From an uncultured Porphyromonas sp. (GTDB lineage Bacteria; Bacteroidota; Bacteroidia; Bacteroidales; Porphyromonadaceae): 64,000 nucleotides of DNA. The notes under the pieces are model-generated. The model did not search any database and was not told where the DNA came from. It saw only the letters and a list, made by a program, of their open reading frames with translations. How positions within the stretch are numbered: position 1 is the first letter of the stretch; each line of letters starts with the position of its first letter. Both the position numbers and the translations under genes were made by a program. The stretch covers positions 36,319 to 100,318 of the forward strand of contig NZ_CABUAN010000003.1 in the NCBI RefSeq assembly GCF_902489635.1. The letters run 5' to 3'. This document shows positions 1 to 8,996 of this stretch, piece after piece.

Positions 1-261
1 GAAGCGTCTTATCTCCTCCTGAAAGATGATCACCAGAATGAGCATACCCGTGCCGACCAGCTCGTCAAGGATACCCCCCAAGAGGATCATACCGGCCCAC
101 TTGGAGACGATGACCCACACGAGGATAAAGGTGAAGATACCTAAGATCAGCGCTCTCGAGGCGGTCGCCCTCAGTGTCCGATAGACATAGTAGAAGAGGA
201 GTGCCGAGAGGATAATGTCAAAGAGGTCGACAAGCGTAAAGGATAACCAGTCTAGCGTCAC
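1..261 (-). CDS. cdaA: Diadenylate cyclase CdaA, N-terminal part only
   Basis: Only the first 87 codons lie in the window; the rest runs off the left edge. The translated N-terminus is hydrophobic, with about three membrane segments, and reads DLFDIILSALLFYYVYRTLR near the start and IIFQEEIRRF at the edge. This matches the membrane domain that precedes the DisA_N catalytic domain in CdaA/DacA enzymes, which make c-di-AMP from two ATP at the inner membrane. The start is a GTG at 261, because a TAG lies in frame 15 bases upstream and no ATG intervenes. It follows folP by 25 bases on the same strand, an arrangement common in Bacteroidales. The catalytic DGA and RHR motifs are outside the window, so activity cannot be judged here. 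Confidence 0.85.
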   Translation of the reverse strand, partial: MTLDWLSFTLVDLFDIILSALLFYYVYRTLRATASRALILGIFTFILVWVIVSKWAGMILLGGILDELVGTGMLILVIIFQEEIRRF

Positions 262-286
262 AGTCCTAAGTCTCTAAGCGTGATAG

Positions 287-1192
287 TTAATGGATTTCTA
301 GCGGTCTCTGCCAGTGGGTGTAGCTACTCGCCCCCGTAGCGTCGGGGAGGTGCTTGCGAATCATGTCGGTCACCTTGATCGCTTCGACAGCGAGACGCAC
401 ATCGTGGGTGCGGATGATCTGTGCGATGCCCTCCATCAGAGCGTAAGTATGTAGCACATTGGTCGCATCGCCTGAGTGCATGGCATCGGCTCCGATGACT
501 GTCTGCACCATACGCTTGCGCGAGAAGCCGACCAGCACGGGCTCGGCAAATTCTTGTAGCGCCTCCCGCTGATGCGTCAGCAGGCGGTAGTGGTCGTCCA
601 TGCTTTTGCTAAAGCCATAGCCGGGGTCGAGGATTACATCCTTGACACCACAGTCGTGAAGCTGCTCGAGACGACGTCGGAAGTAGTCCGCTACGCACAC
701 CTCGACCGAGGGCTTGTAGTCTACCACCTGATGCATCCCCTCGACATTGTGCTCTAGGTGCATCAGTATGTAGGCGACGCCCAGCTCCCCCACGGTGCTG
801 TACATCTTCGCATCGGCCTGACCGCCCGATATGTCGTTGATGATCTCCACGCCATACTCCTCGACGCACGCCTTCGCCACGTCAGCGCGGTAAGTATCTA
901 CCGAGATAGGCAGGTCGGACACTTCGGCACGGATGATCTCTAGTGCGTGGCGCAGTCGGCGTAGCTCCTCCTCGCCATCGACCAGTTCGCCTCCCGGACG
1001 TGTCGAGCATGCGCCAATGTCGATGATGCGTCCTCCCTCCTGGACGATCTCGCGGGTGCGCTCAGCGATCGCCTCGGCGGTCTGCTTGCGACTACCCGCA
1101 TAGAAGGAGTCGGGCGTCACATTGAGGATGCCCATCACGACAGGCTCCGACAGGTCGAAGGCACGGCCCCCTAGATTGAGTATGTAAGACAT
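287..1192 (-). CDS. folP: Dihydropteroate synthase
   Basis: This is a 301-residue TIM-barrel enzyme that condenses p-aminobenzoate with hydroxymethyl-dihydropterin diphosphate in folate synthesis, and it is the sulfonamide target. Family signatures are visible: MGILNVTPDSF near residues 21-31, DIGACSTRPGG near 58-68, DISGG near 119-123, ILDPGYGFSK near 190 and GFSRKR near 222. The length is normal for the family. The ATG at 1192 places the first signature where expected. It lies immediately upstream of cdaA on the minus strand, so the two are probably co-transcribed. Confidence 0.97.
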   Translation of the reverse strand: MSYILNLGGRAFDLSEPVVMGILNVTPDSFYAGSRKQTAEAIAERTREIVQEGGRIIDIGACSTRPGGELVDGEEELRRLRHALEIIRAEVSDLPISVDTYRADVAKACVEEYGVEIINDISGGQADAKMYSTVGELGVAYILMHLEHNVEGMHQVVDYKPSVEVCVADYFRRRLEQLHDCGVKDVILDPGYGFSKSMDDHYRLLTHQREALQEFAEPVLVGFSRKRMVQTVIGADAMHSGDATNVLHTYALMEGIAQIIRTHDVRLAVEAIKVTDMIRKHLPDATGASSYTHWQRPLEIH

Positions 1193-1220
1193 AAGCGTGT
1201 CAGCTCTTGTGGGTTGTGAT

Positions 1221-1259
1221 CGCTCCCCGTCACTTACTATAAGGTAGTGGCGAGGAGCG
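1221..1259 (-). terminator. Hairpin between the CoA-transferase gene and folP
   Basis: A near-perfect inverted repeat of about 16 bases per arm starts CGCTCC and ends GGAGCG, in the 81-base gap after the CoA-transferase stop. There is no T-run after it on the minus strand (ATCACAACC), so it is at best a weak terminator. It could instead be an mRNA-stabilising structure ahead of folP. Confidence 0.4.
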
Positions 1260-1273
1260 GTTGCTTTTATAGA

Positions 1274-2755
1274 TTAAAGTTTAGCTTGGCGCATATCCTT
1301 TGACTCTGCCAGGGCTTTGTGGAAGGCGAAGGCTTTCTCCAGACAAACGGGTGTCTGTCCCTCCGAAGCCTGAGCTAGATAAGCGCGTAGCAGCGGACGG
1401 TAGTCGGGATGGGCGCAGTTCTCTATGATGCGCTCCGCACGCTGTCGTGGAGAGAGCCCTCGGAGGTCGGCGATACCATACTCGGTGATGAGTACCTTGA
1501 CCGAGTGCTCGGTGTGATCCACGTGGCTCACCATCGGTACGATAGCGCTGATGGCGCCGCCCTTAGCGGTCGAGGGCGTGGTGAAGATAGAGATGTAACC
1601 ATTGCGGGTGAAGTCGCCCGAGCCACCGATACCGTTCATCATCTTAGTGCCCAGGACGTGCGTCGAGTTGATGTTACCATAGATGTCCGCCTCGAGAGCG
1701 GTATTCATGGTGATGACCCCGAGGCGGCGTACGATGCCTGGGTTGTTGGAGTACTCCTCCGGGCGCAAGAGTAGCTTGTCCTTGAAGAAGTCCCAGTTCT
1801 GATAAATGTCTAGGATGACGTTACGACTGACTGAGAGCGAGCAGCCCGAGGCAAACTTAACGCGTCCCTCCTTCATCAGCCCAATGACGGCATCCTGGAT
1901 CACCTCGGTGTAAACCTCAAAAGGTGGAATCTTAGGACTCTTGCCTACGGAGGCTAGAACCGCATTGGCGATATTGCCTACGCCACTCTGCAGTGGGAGG
2001 AACTCACGAGGGATGCGACCCGTGCGGATCTCCTCCTCGAGGAACTTCGTGACATTGTCCCCAATCGCCTGCGTCACCTCATCAAGCGGTGCAAAGCCTC
2101 CGTCATCGTTTGGCTCGCTGGTCTTGACGACCGCTACGACCTTCTTCGGGTCGAGCTGTAGGTAAGGCTTGCCGACACGGTCAGAGGGCTTGTAGATAGG
2201 TAGCTCGCGACGTGCGGGTGGGTCAAGAGGCTCTGCGATGTCATGGAGACCACGTATCTTGGCGGGGTGACGGTCATTGATCTCGACGATGATCCGGTCG
2301 GCAAGGCGGCAGATGGTGGGTAGGATACCAACGCCCGTGGTGGGTACCAGCTGACCATCTTCCGTTAGCTCAGCAGCCTCGACGATAGCTACGTCGATCT
2401 TGCCAAAGAAGCCAGCACGCAGCTCCTGCGCCAGCTGCGAGAGGTGCATGTCGCAGTAAGCGACCTCACCACTATTGATCTCGGCACGTAGGTCTTTGTT
2501 GGACTGATAGGGTGCTCTAAACTTGATCGCGTGAGCACGTGCCAAAGCTCCGTCGAGGCGGTCGCCTGTCGATGCTCCCGTGAAGACGCTTATGCGGAAG
2601 GGTCTTCCTGCTGCGTGCTCCTCTTCGGCGTAATGAGCTATGGCTTGTGGCACTACCTTAGGACAACCAGCAGGCGTAAAGCCACTAAAGCCTACCTGAT
2701 CGCCATCGTGAACTAATCTCGCTGCCTCTTCGGCAGTCATGATTGGGTAAGACAT
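1274..2755 (-). CDS. Acetyl-CoA hydrolase / succinyl-CoA:acetate CoA-transferase family
   Basis: This 493-residue enzyme belongs to the Cat1/AarC family, which moves CoA between succinate (or another acid) and acetate and so conserves the thioester during fermentation. The expected catalytic glutamate is Glu284 within EVYTEVIQD. The CoA-binding glycine stretch GIGGSGDFTRNGY is intact. A longer frame opens at 2824, but the ATG at 2755 is chosen: MSYPIMTAEEAARL is the family-like N-terminus, and the TACCTTTG promoter at 2822-2829 would start RNA near 2815, downstream of the longer start. Succinate- and butyrate-forming Porphyromonas commonly carry such enzymes. Substrate preference cannot be read from sequence. 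Confidence 0.92.
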   Translation of the reverse strand: MSYPIMTAEEAARLVHDGDQVGFSGFTPAGCPKVVPQAIAHYAEEEHAAGRPFRISVFTGASTGDRLDGALARAHAIKFRAPYQSNKDLRAEINSGEVAYCDMHLSQLAQELRAGFFGKIDVAIVEAAELTEDGQLVPTTGVGILPTICRLADRIIVEINDRHPAKIRGLHDIAEPLDPPARRELPIYKPSDRVGKPYLQLDPKKVVAVVKTSEPNDDGGFAPLDEVTQAIGDNVTKFLEEEIRTGRIPREFLPLQSGVGNIANAVLASVGKSPKIPPFEVYTEVIQDAVIGLMKEGRVKFASGCSLSVSRNVILDIYQNWDFFKDKLLLRPEEYSNNPGIVRRLGVITMNTALEADIYGNINSTHVLGTKMMNGIGGSGDFTRNGYISIFTTPSTAKGGAISAIVPMVSHVDHTEHSVKVLITEYGIADLRGLSPRQRAERIIENCAHPDYRPLLRAYLAQASEGQTPVCLEKAFAFHKALAESKDMRQAKL

Positions 2756-2821
2756 ACTATATATTGGGTTAAGTGTTTGTGCTATAAGAGCCCGCCACCG
2801 TCTCACTGCGGTAGCGTTTCT

Positions 2822-2829
2822 CAAAGGTA
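2822..2829 (-). promoter_or_regulatory. Bacteroidota -7 promoter box of the CoA-transferase gene
   Basis: TACCTTTG on the minus strand matches the TAnnTTTG consensus and gives a leader of about 60 bases before the ATG at 2755. The A/T tract and TTAGC-type repeats begin directly upstream. Confidence 0.8.
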
Positions 2830-2845
2830 CGGAAAAAAGAGATTG

Positions 2846-2978
2846 GCTGTTAGCTATTAGCCTTTGGCTGTTAGTTGTTGGCTAGGGTGATCGGAGCTAT
2901 CAGAGCTATCGGAGTGCTAGTGTCCCTAGTGGCACTAGTGTCTCTAGCTAACAGCCAAGAGCCAAAGGCCAAAGGCCA
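2846..2978. repeat. Imperfect inverted repeat of TTGGCTGTTAGC units around GATCGGAG-like repeats
   Basis: The left arm holds GGCTGTTAGCTATTAGCC and the right arm holds CTAACAGCCAAGAGCCAAAG. The centre carries short direct repeats such as GATCGGAG, TATCAGAG, TATCGGAG and CACTAGTG. It fills the gap between the end of the MBOAT gene and the promoter of the CoA-transferase gene. The same kind of material lies next to the promoters at 15354, 15918 and 62113. It may also end the MBOAT transcript. It does not look coding. Confidence 0.7.
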
Positions 2979-2982
2979 GTCG

Positions 2983-4509
2983 CTAGAACTGGAAGTAGAT
3001 AAAGGGCTGCACACCACTGCTCTGGAACTGGACGACGAGCAGCACGACGAGGGCGAAGAGCAGTGCCTGACCGACGAGCGGCATGCGGCTGATGCTACGC
3101 TCGAGGGGACGAAAGGCGCGTTGCGGGACGAAGTGAGCCACGAAGCCTAACACGATCAACGTCACAACGAGCCAGTAGCCTTCGAGGAACTGCGGGATGA
3201 TCTCGGGGTGGAACTCGTACCGTATCATCTCAAACATTTGCCCGATGCCCTCCATCGTCGGCATACGGAAGAAGATCCACGCGAAGCAGACGAAGTGGAA
3301 GGTGATGAACATCCCTAGGTAGCGTCTGAACCGTCCCATAGAGGCTCCGTCGGGGCGTGCCCACGGGCAGATCTGCATATAGAGCTTATGCAGGGCAAGT
3401 GCGACGCCGTGCATACCACCCCAGAGGATGAAGCGCAGGCTAGCTCCGTGCCATAGCCCGCCGAGGAGCATCGTGATCAGAAGGTTAAGGTAGGTACGTA
3501 GCCGACCACGACGACTTCCCCCGAGCGGTATGTAGAGGTAGTCTCGCAGCCAGGAGGAGAGAGAGATGTGCCAGCGTCGCCAGAACTCGGTGATGGTAGC
3601 GGAGCGGTAGGGCGAGTCGAAGTTGATGTTGAAGCGAAAGCCGAGCCACAGGGCGATGCCGATAGCCATATCGGAGTATCCAGAGAAGTCGCAGTAGATC
3701 TGGAGTGCGTAGCCGTAGATAGCCATAAGATTTTCGAAGCCACTGTAAAGGGTAGGGGCATCGAAGACACGATCCACAAAGTTGAGCGAGATATAGTCGG
3801 AGATGATCGCTTTCTTGATGAGTCCCGAGAGGATCAGGAAGAGTCCCTCGCCAAACTCCTTTTTGGTGACCCATACGGGCTTGTAGATCTGCGGGATAAA
3901 GTCTTTGGCACGTACGATAGGCCCCGCGACGAGCTGAGGAAAGAAGGAGACGTAAAAGAGGTAGTCCACCCAGCGTCTCAGCGGACGTATCTCGCCTCGG
4001 TAGATGTCGATGACGTAGCTGAGCGACTGGAAGGTGAAGAAGGAGATGCCGACGGGGAGAAAGATGTCGAGCGGACCTAGCTGTGTCGTGCTTATTTCGG
4101 AGAGTCCGACTAGTCCACCGATCCACTGCACGAGCGGGGTGAAGAACTCTAGAAGGAAGTTGGTATACTTAAAGTACCCGAGCATTCCGAGGTTGAAGCA
4201 GAGGGAGAGGGTGAGCCAGCGGCGCTTGACTTTGCGCTCTGGGGCAGCTGCTATGAGGTGCCCGATGATGAAGTCGACCGTGGCGGTCATGATGAGGATC
4301 ATAGCGTAGTAGCCGCTGCTCTTGTAGTAGAAGAAGAGCGAGAAGCAGACTACATAGATGATCCGTGCCAACGTGTGCCTACGCAGCAGGTAGTAGAGCG
4401 GCAGGAAGAGCAGGAAGAGGACCAGAAAGAGTCCACTATTGAAGAGCATCGGCGCGGAGCTATCGTAGGTGAGTAGCTCGGCAGCTCGTGAGAGATAGGG
4501 GGTGAGCAT
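2983..4509 (-). CDS. MBOAT family O-acyltransferase (AlgI/DltB-like)
   Basis: This 508-residue multi-pass inner-membrane protein would transfer acyl groups, usually acetyl, across the membrane onto an envelope polysaccharide. About ten hydrophobic segments are visible. The MBOAT hallmarks are the region CDFSGYSDMAIG, the motif FWRRWHISLSSWLRDYLYIP and the histidine-bearing LGGLWHGASLRFILWGGMHG, where the last histidines are the expected catalytic and structural ones. The ATG at 4509 is chosen over an upstream start because it clears the previous gene's stop by 7 bases and because MLFNSGLF follows as in relatives. It is the last gene of an operon with two SGNH proteins, as in AlgI/AlgX-type pairs. 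The acceptor glycan is unknown. Confidence 0.92.
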   Translation of the reverse strand: MLTPYLSRAAELLTYDSSAPMLFNSGLFLVLFLLFLPLYYLLRRHTLARIIYVVCFSLFFYYKSSGYYAMILIMTATVDFIIGHLIAAAPERKVKRRWLTLSLCFNLGMLGYFKYTNFLLEFFTPLVQWIGGLVGLSEISTTQLGPLDIFLPVGISFFTFQSLSYVIDIYRGEIRPLRRWVDYLFYVSFFPQLVAGPIVRAKDFIPQIYKPVWVTKKEFGEGLFLILSGLIKKAIISDYISLNFVDRVFDAPTLYSGFENLMAIYGYALQIYCDFSGYSDMAIGIALWLGFRFNINFDSPYRSATITEFWRRWHISLSSWLRDYLYIPLGGSRRGRLRTYLNLLITMLLGGLWHGASLRFILWGGMHGVALALHKLYMQICPWARPDGASMGRFRRYLGMFITFHFVCFAWIFFRMPTMEGIGQMFEMIRYEFHPEIIPQFLEGYWLVVTLIVLGFVAHFVPQRAFRPLERSISRMPLVGQALLFALVVLLVVQFQSSGVQPFIYFQF

Positions 4510-4516
4510 ACGGAGG

Positions 4517-5776
4517 TTAGTCTTCGGAGGCTTGAGGGGTGACGTGGGAGGAGCGTTGGCACCACTGCTTATAGTCGTCTTGAAGGGCTGTGGCAATCGC
4601 CTCGCCTACCTTATTATAGCCAGCAGCTGTGAGGTGAACGCGGTCACCTGAGAGGATGCCCCTAGAGAGCAACTGCGGACCACCCGCCGCTCCACCGAAG
4701 TGGGCGAAGAGGTCGATGTAGCCACACCCCAGCTCCCGAGCTTGCTGCTGTAGCTCATCGGCTATGAGCTGGCAGTTGGCATTAGCGCGGTAACTGGTGC
4801 GGTAAACGGTGCGACGACGCCTACGCTTGCCACGACGACTTTTGTGAGCTGTGCGGATCTTCTGATAGTTGGCGAGAGGCGAGGTGAGGACGATGGCGCA
4901 GTCGGGGTTGTTCGCTTGGAGCCTGTGTACTAGTCGAGCGACCTCCGCGCCAAAGTTGTTGCGATCGAACTGCCGTGCGAGCGACTCATTGGTGCCCAGC
5001 GAAAGGATGATCAGCCGAGGACGCAGAGTAGCAACAGAACTGGTGAAGCTCCCCTTGCTGTAAGTGTAGTAGGTAGCGCCGTTGTAGCCGATCGTGTGGA
5101 CGAGTGCGCCGCCGCTACTGCGCTCTAAACTAGCACCATACCAGACGGACGAGGCAGGAGCGGTCACCTGTGCCGAGCTTACGTAACGACCCACGAGGAG
5201 CGTGTCGGTGACGATCTGCTCGGTGGTCAAAGTGTCGTGCGCGATCTCGCTGGAGTTGCCGCCAGACAAGGTGAAAGGTTGCGTTCCCCGTTTACGGTAG
5301 ATGACGATGCGGTCGAAGGTTTGCCCGCCACCACATTGCAAGGTGTAGGTGACGGCACCACTCGGCCTCGTCTGTAGCACCATGCCGGTAGGACTCTCCC
5401 GATCGTAGTCTCTCTGAGTGATCTTAACGCCCGACGTGCCAGCTGAGGAGGCTCGTATCACCGTGTGGATAGGCGGATTGGTCCCCAACAAGCGAAAAGG
5501 CCCTACCCAACCCATTCCACCGTCGCCCCAACGCTGTGTAAAGGATTGACGGATCGGCATGGTGAAGTGTCCCGCCTGTATGTGTGAGTCGCCTAGATGG
5601 ATGATCGAGACAGTCTGACCAGTCGCTCTAGCCTCGTCACAAGCGGACCAAAACTTATCGAGGTAACCGTCGGGGGCTACGAGCTGTGGCACCCGCTGTG
5701 CCATAAGCGTCTGCGCCATAAGAAGTAGGCTCCCTATCACGGCACAACTGATCCGTATCAACCTGCTACTCCACAT
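4517..5776 (-). CDS. Secreted SGNH/GDSL-family protein
   Basis: This 419-residue protein has an N-terminal signal peptide ending near QTLMAQ. SGNH blocks are present: block I as GDSHIQAG near residues 63-70, a GTNE block near 262, and the C-terminal DRVHLTAAGY carrying the Asp-x-x-His pair. The members of this fold that accompany MBOAT proteins add or remove O-acetyl groups on exported polysaccharides, so a periplasmic partner role is inferred. A basic stretch (KSRRGKRRRRRTVYR) interrupts the domain before the C-terminal block and is unusual. Its first codons overlap the end of the upstream SGNH gene by 11 bases, so translational coupling is likely. Confidence 0.85.
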   Translation of the reverse strand: MWSSRLIRISCAVIGSLLLMAQTLMAQRVPQLVAPDGYLDKFWSACDEARATGQTVSIIHLGDSHIQAGHFTMPIRQSFTQRWGDGGMGWVGPFRLLGTNPPIHTVIRASSAGTSGVKITQRDYDRESPTGMVLQTRPSGAVTYTLQCGGGQTFDRIVIYRKRGTQPFTLSGGNSSEIAHDTLTTEQIVTDTLLVGRYVSSAQVTAPASSVWYGASLERSSGGALVHTIGYNGATYYTYSKGSFTSSVATLRPRLIILSLGTNESLARQFDRNNFGAEVARLVHRLQANNPDCAIVLTSPLANYQKIRTAHKSRRGKRRRRRTVYRTSYRANANCQLIADELQQQARELGCGYIDLFAHFGGAAGGPQLLSRGILSGDRVHLTAAGYNKVGEAIATALQDDYKQWCQRSSHVTPQASED

Positions 5777-7160
5777 CGCCGATCAGATCTGCTGTGAGTA
5801 ACTTAGCGAGCTGCCGCCCACCCGCCATAGAGATATGGGTGTAGTCTTTTGCTGCCCATCCTTTGTCCACAAAGCCTTTGATACCACCGAGCGAAGCCAT
5901 CGCTTCATGCGTATTCCAGAAGAGAAGCCCGTAGCGCTGCGCCAAGCGGTGCTGCAGACGCAGCACACGAGCCACCCCATTGAGCGGATGAATCTCGCCA
6001 TCACGTAGCGTGGCGCGGTCGGAGAGCGACATGAGTAGGATGGTGGCGTGCGGGTAGAGCTGCTGGATATGCTCGATGCTCTTAGCCATGGCAGTGTAGT
6101 ACCAGTCGTAACTGTCGTTATTATCCTCAGCACTCACCACATTAAGTCCATAGGAGAGGATGATCAGGTCGTAGGGACGGAAGCGTGAGAGCTGTGCCGT
6201 CAGAGCTGAGGAGACAGCATTAAGCTTTGCGCCAGAGGAGCCACGGAGACTGAAGTTGTCCACGGCGACGCCCGTTACACCATCGAAGCAGACGCCGTAG
6301 AAGCGTGTGCCATCGCCTCCCTCGGTGGCTATCTCAACCCGCTTGACTCCACTCTGAGGCAGGGTGTACTCGGCCATTGCTCCGTGGCTAGCGGGTAGCT
6401 CGGCACGCTGACGTTCGCCACCATTGATGCCGTAACTGATCGTCACGGGGATTGAGTCGCTCACGTAGTGGAGCGTCACGCGGTCGGCGGCACTCTTTAG
6501 CTTGTAGCTTGTGGAGGCGGCAGCGGTAGCTGTGGCAAAGGTTTCGGCCAGTGTAAAGAGAGAGCGAGACTTACTCTTATTGGCTGAGGTTTCCTGCCAA
6601 GCGCCCTCGAAGCGCTGCTGGATGCTCTGCCTAAAGCGAGCCACAGGCGAGGTGAGCGGTACGTATCCCACGCCTTGCCCGCCATAAGTCTGCTGGAGTG
6701 CCTGACGAAAAGGTGCCACCAAGATGTCACCCTCTATAAAGGAGTCACCGACGAAAGCGATATGTACTGCCCGCGAGTGCCCCTCCCGTAGCGCTGCACG
6801 CAAGCGACGCAATGCACTCTGCCCCTCGGAGTAATCCATCAGACGGCTGGAGAGTTCTAGCGGAGGAAGCGTGTCGACCGCAGCTTGCGCACGACTGGCC
6901 GAGTCTCCTATTGCGCCAGTGGAGCCCTCCAAAGCTTCTTTCGGATCAAGAGGGTTGTCTGATTCGTCTAGGGGTATGGAGAGCGTTTCCGAAGACTGGT
7001 TTGCTGTCGTGTCAAGGAGGTCACTCAGCGGGTTGAATCCCTTGAAGTGGTAGCCCGTGATAGGGCCGACAGCGACGAGTAGCTCCGAGAGTCCATACGC
7101 TAGCAGACAGCCAACGAGGAGTAGCAAGCAGCTACGGTAGAGATGATTCTTTCTTTTCAT
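5766..7160 (-). CDS. Membrane-anchored SGNH/GDSL-like protein
   Basis: This 464-residue protein has one N-terminal hydrophobic anchor (CLLLLVGCLLAYGL) followed by a low-complexity linker and an SGNH domain. Visible blocks are GDSFIEGD near residue 137, SYGLNVV near 351 and DYTHISMAGG near the C-terminus. It is a diverged relative of the SGNH protein encoded next to it. Together with the MBOAT gene the three form a minus-strand operon with overlapping or 7-base junctions. The likely role is envelope glycan O-acetylation, by family and context. No substrate can be named. Confidence 0.82.
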   Translation of the reverse strand: MKRKNHLYRSCLLLLVGCLLAYGLSELLVAVGPITGYHFKGFNPLSDLLDTTANQSSETLSIPLDESDNPLDPKEALEGSTGAIGDSASRAQAAVDTLPPLELSSRLMDYSEGQSALRRLRAALREGHSRAVHIAFVGDSFIEGDILVAPFRQALQQTYGGQGVGYVPLTSPVARFRQSIQQRFEGAWQETSANKSKSRSLFTLAETFATATAAASTSYKLKSAADRVTLHYVSDSIPVTISYGINGGERQRAELPASHGAMAEYTLPQSGVKRVEIATEGGDGTRFYGVCFDGVTGVAVDNFSLRGSSGAKLNAVSSALTAQLSRFRPYDLIILSYGLNVVSAEDNNDSYDWYYTAMAKSIEHIQQLYPHATILLMSLSDRATLRDGEIHPLNGVARVLRLQHRLAQRYGLLFWNTHEAMASLGGIKGFVDKGWAAKDYTHISMAGGRQLAKLLTADLIGDVE

Positions 7161-7191
7161 GAGCTATGCGACAGCGTACCTCAGGAGTCAA

Positions 7192-7809
7192 TCAGCGCTT
7201 GGCGCGTCGCTCTGCTTCCGCCTCTTTGCGCCGCGCCTCTTGGAGTAGCTTGTCCGCCTCAACGAGCTGATCGTAAAAGTGTGCCCCGAAGGCGGCTATC
7301 AGCGGCTCACGCACGAATTGGTAGACCTTGATGCCGAGCTTACGGCCTCGCTCCACAGCCGCCTGACAGATGTCCCAGCGGTCGTAGTGTAGTGACGAGA
7401 AGTACTTGAACTGACGCACCCGGATCGGGTAGAGACGACAGCTGATCGGCTTTTCTAGCTGAACCTCGGGATGGGTCGAGGCGTACCACTCGATGGCGCA
7501 GCGCACCCCTTCGGGGAGTGTGGGGTGGAGTGTGAAGGCGCAGTTCTCGCCGTTCACTATAGAGAGTACTCGCTCGCCAGTTATGTCCGTGTAGCTCACG
7601 CCCTGATGATGGATCAGCTCACAGGCCTCGGGGGCTAGGTGCGGCTCAAGGAGCGAGAGGTGACGCTGATAGCTCTGGCACTCACGCTCTGTGGCAGGAG
7701 GACCCGCATCGCCATGCACGCAGCAAGCGCCACGGCATACAGCGTAGTCGCAGGCGAAGCACTCCTCAAGGATCTCAAAGCTCACCACCTTGTCATCGAT
7801 CTGTATCAT
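7192..7809 (-). CDS. DUF3109 family protein
   Basis: This 205-residue cysteine-rich protein of the DUF3109 family has no established biochemical role. The family-typical N-terminus MIQIDDKVVSFEILEE is followed by a CFACDYAVCRGACC cluster and later ENCAFT and CRLYPIR. The cysteines suggest metal or iron-sulfur binding, which is an inference. The ATG at 7809 is chosen rather than a start 37 codons upstream, because it matches the family start and overlaps the manA stop as TGATG, a coupling signature. Confidence 0.9.
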   Translation of the reverse strand: MIQIDDKVVSFEILEECFACDYAVCRGACCVHGDAGPPATERECQSYQRHLSLLEPHLAPEACELIHHQGVSYTDITGERVLSIVNGENCAFTLHPTLPEGVRCAIEWYASTHPEVQLEKPISCRLYPIRVRQFKYFSSLHYDRWDICQAAVERGRKLGIKVYQFVREPLIAAFGAHFYDQLVEADKLLQEARRKEAEAERRAKR

Positions 7810-8741
7810 CACTCTGCAGGCGTTAAGGTTATCATCAAAGCTTTGCCCTCGCCAGGTGCCACCTGCATCGGGAGCGTCTCGGCGGGGAGCAGTAGCGCTT
7901 CGTGGGAAGCTAGTTGCCACGGCTCTGTGTCTTCACCGCTTAGTACCAAGATCCCAGAGATACCGACAAGGATCGCACAGCTCGTCCCTTCGGTTGTGAT
8001 GAGCTGAGATGAGTTTGGTGTGGCTATCACCTCGTGACAGACGAAGCGTGGCGTACCTAAGGGCAATTGGCGAGCGTCTAGCTTATGCGGCTCTAGTGTC
8101 GCACTGTGGAGTGCCTCCTCGATGTGTAGCGTTCGCTTGGTACCCTCGTCGTCTACTCGATCGTAGTCGTAGAGACGATAGGTCGTGTCGCTTGTGTCCT
8201 GCACCTCAATCAGCATCGAGCCAGCCCCTAGTGCGTGGATCGTACCAGCCGGTAGGGCGATAGCTTCTCCTGATCTCACAGGTTCCCAGTGCAGGTAGCG
8301 CATCAGATCACCACGCTCGATGGCGGAGCGCAAGGCGTCGGCCGTCATCGGCTCGGTCAGTCCGAGACAGATGCGGCTCGTCGGCTCCGTCTCTAAGAAG
8401 TACCAGATCTCATCTTTGCCTCCCTCCTCTGGCGATGGGTGTACCTGTACAGAGAGATCTGTCGCTGCGTCTAGCAGCTTGACCAATAAGGGGAAAGCTC
8501 CACCACATCGTGCCGTCTGTCCTGGTCCTAGTAAGCGATCGCCATAGCGAGATACCAAAGCATCTAGCGAAGCCCCCTCATAGTCGGCACCCTCTGTGGG
8601 TGTCTCCTGCCCTGCGAGAGCTGAGAGTAGCCACACCTCGCCGATTTGCTTGTCGCCTCCCGTAGGGGCAAGACGACCTCCACCCCATATCTTGTGATAG
8701 TATTGGGGCGTACAACGTATCGGTGTGAGCTTACGAGACAT
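7809..8741 (-). CDS. manA: Mannose-6-phosphate isomerase, class I
   Basis: This 310-residue cupin enzyme interconverts fructose-6-phosphate and mannose-6-phosphate, feeding mannose sugars and GDP-mannose synthesis. The N-terminal QYYHKIWGG and the zinc-ligand stretch SVQVHPSPEEGGKDE with the later LPAGTIHALGAGSM are the family landmarks. The length is typical of the short Bacteroidota and Bacillus form. Its stop overlaps the DUF3109 start by one base. Upstream lie the small membrane protein, PAS and rlmH genes on the same strand. Confidence 0.95.
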   Translation of the reverse strand: MSRKLTPIRCTPQYYHKIWGGGRLAPTGGDKQIGEVWLLSALAGQETPTEGADYEGASLDALVSRYGDRLLGPGQTARCGGAFPLLVKLLDAATDLSVQVHPSPEEGGKDEIWYFLETEPTSRICLGLTEPMTADALRSAIERGDLMRYLHWEPVRSGEAIALPAGTIHALGAGSMLIEVQDTSDTTYRLYDYDRVDDEGTKRTLHIEEALHSATLEPHKLDARQLPLGTPRFVCHEVIATPNSSQLITTEGTSCAILVGISGILVLSGEDTEPWQLASHEALLLPAETLPMQVAPGEGKALMITLTPAE

Positions 8742-8769
8742 ATATATAATAGGAGAGCTGTGGCGATGG

Positions 8770-8994
8770 TTACTTCTCTTCGTCCTCAGAGTGCTCTAGA
8801 GCACGACGCTCCTGCTCGGTGCGGTAGTTCCTATGCCATATCCAGGCGAGGAGTGCAATCACCACAAGCGTGCCGACACTGGAGCCGACACGTAGCCAGT
8901 CAAAGGGGGCACGCTGTAGGATCCAGACCCACACGTTGAGGGCGATCCACCAGATGAGGAGGAAGTAAAGCTTGAGGCGATCTCTACGAGACAT
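8770..8994 (-). CDS. Small two-helix membrane protein
   Basis: This 74-residue protein has two hydrophobic segments (LYFLLIWWIALNVWVWIL and VGTLVVIALLAWIW) and a charged C-terminal tail. The longer frame beginning at 9102 lies inside the PAS gene and is rejected. The ATG at 8994 is two bases past the PAS stop, giving a tight junction. The function is unknown; the position suggests co-expression with the PAS protein. Confidence 0.7.
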   Translation of the reverse strand: MSRRDRLKLYFLLIWWIALNVWVWILQRAPFDWLRVGSSVGTLVVIALLAWIWHRNYRTEQERRALEHSEDEEK

Positions 8995-8996
8995 GG

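Noticed and set aside
2875..3150. Plus-strand 91-codon frame over the MBOAT 3' end
   Set aside because: Antisense of the MBOAT gene and the adjacent inverted repeat; no promoter or family.
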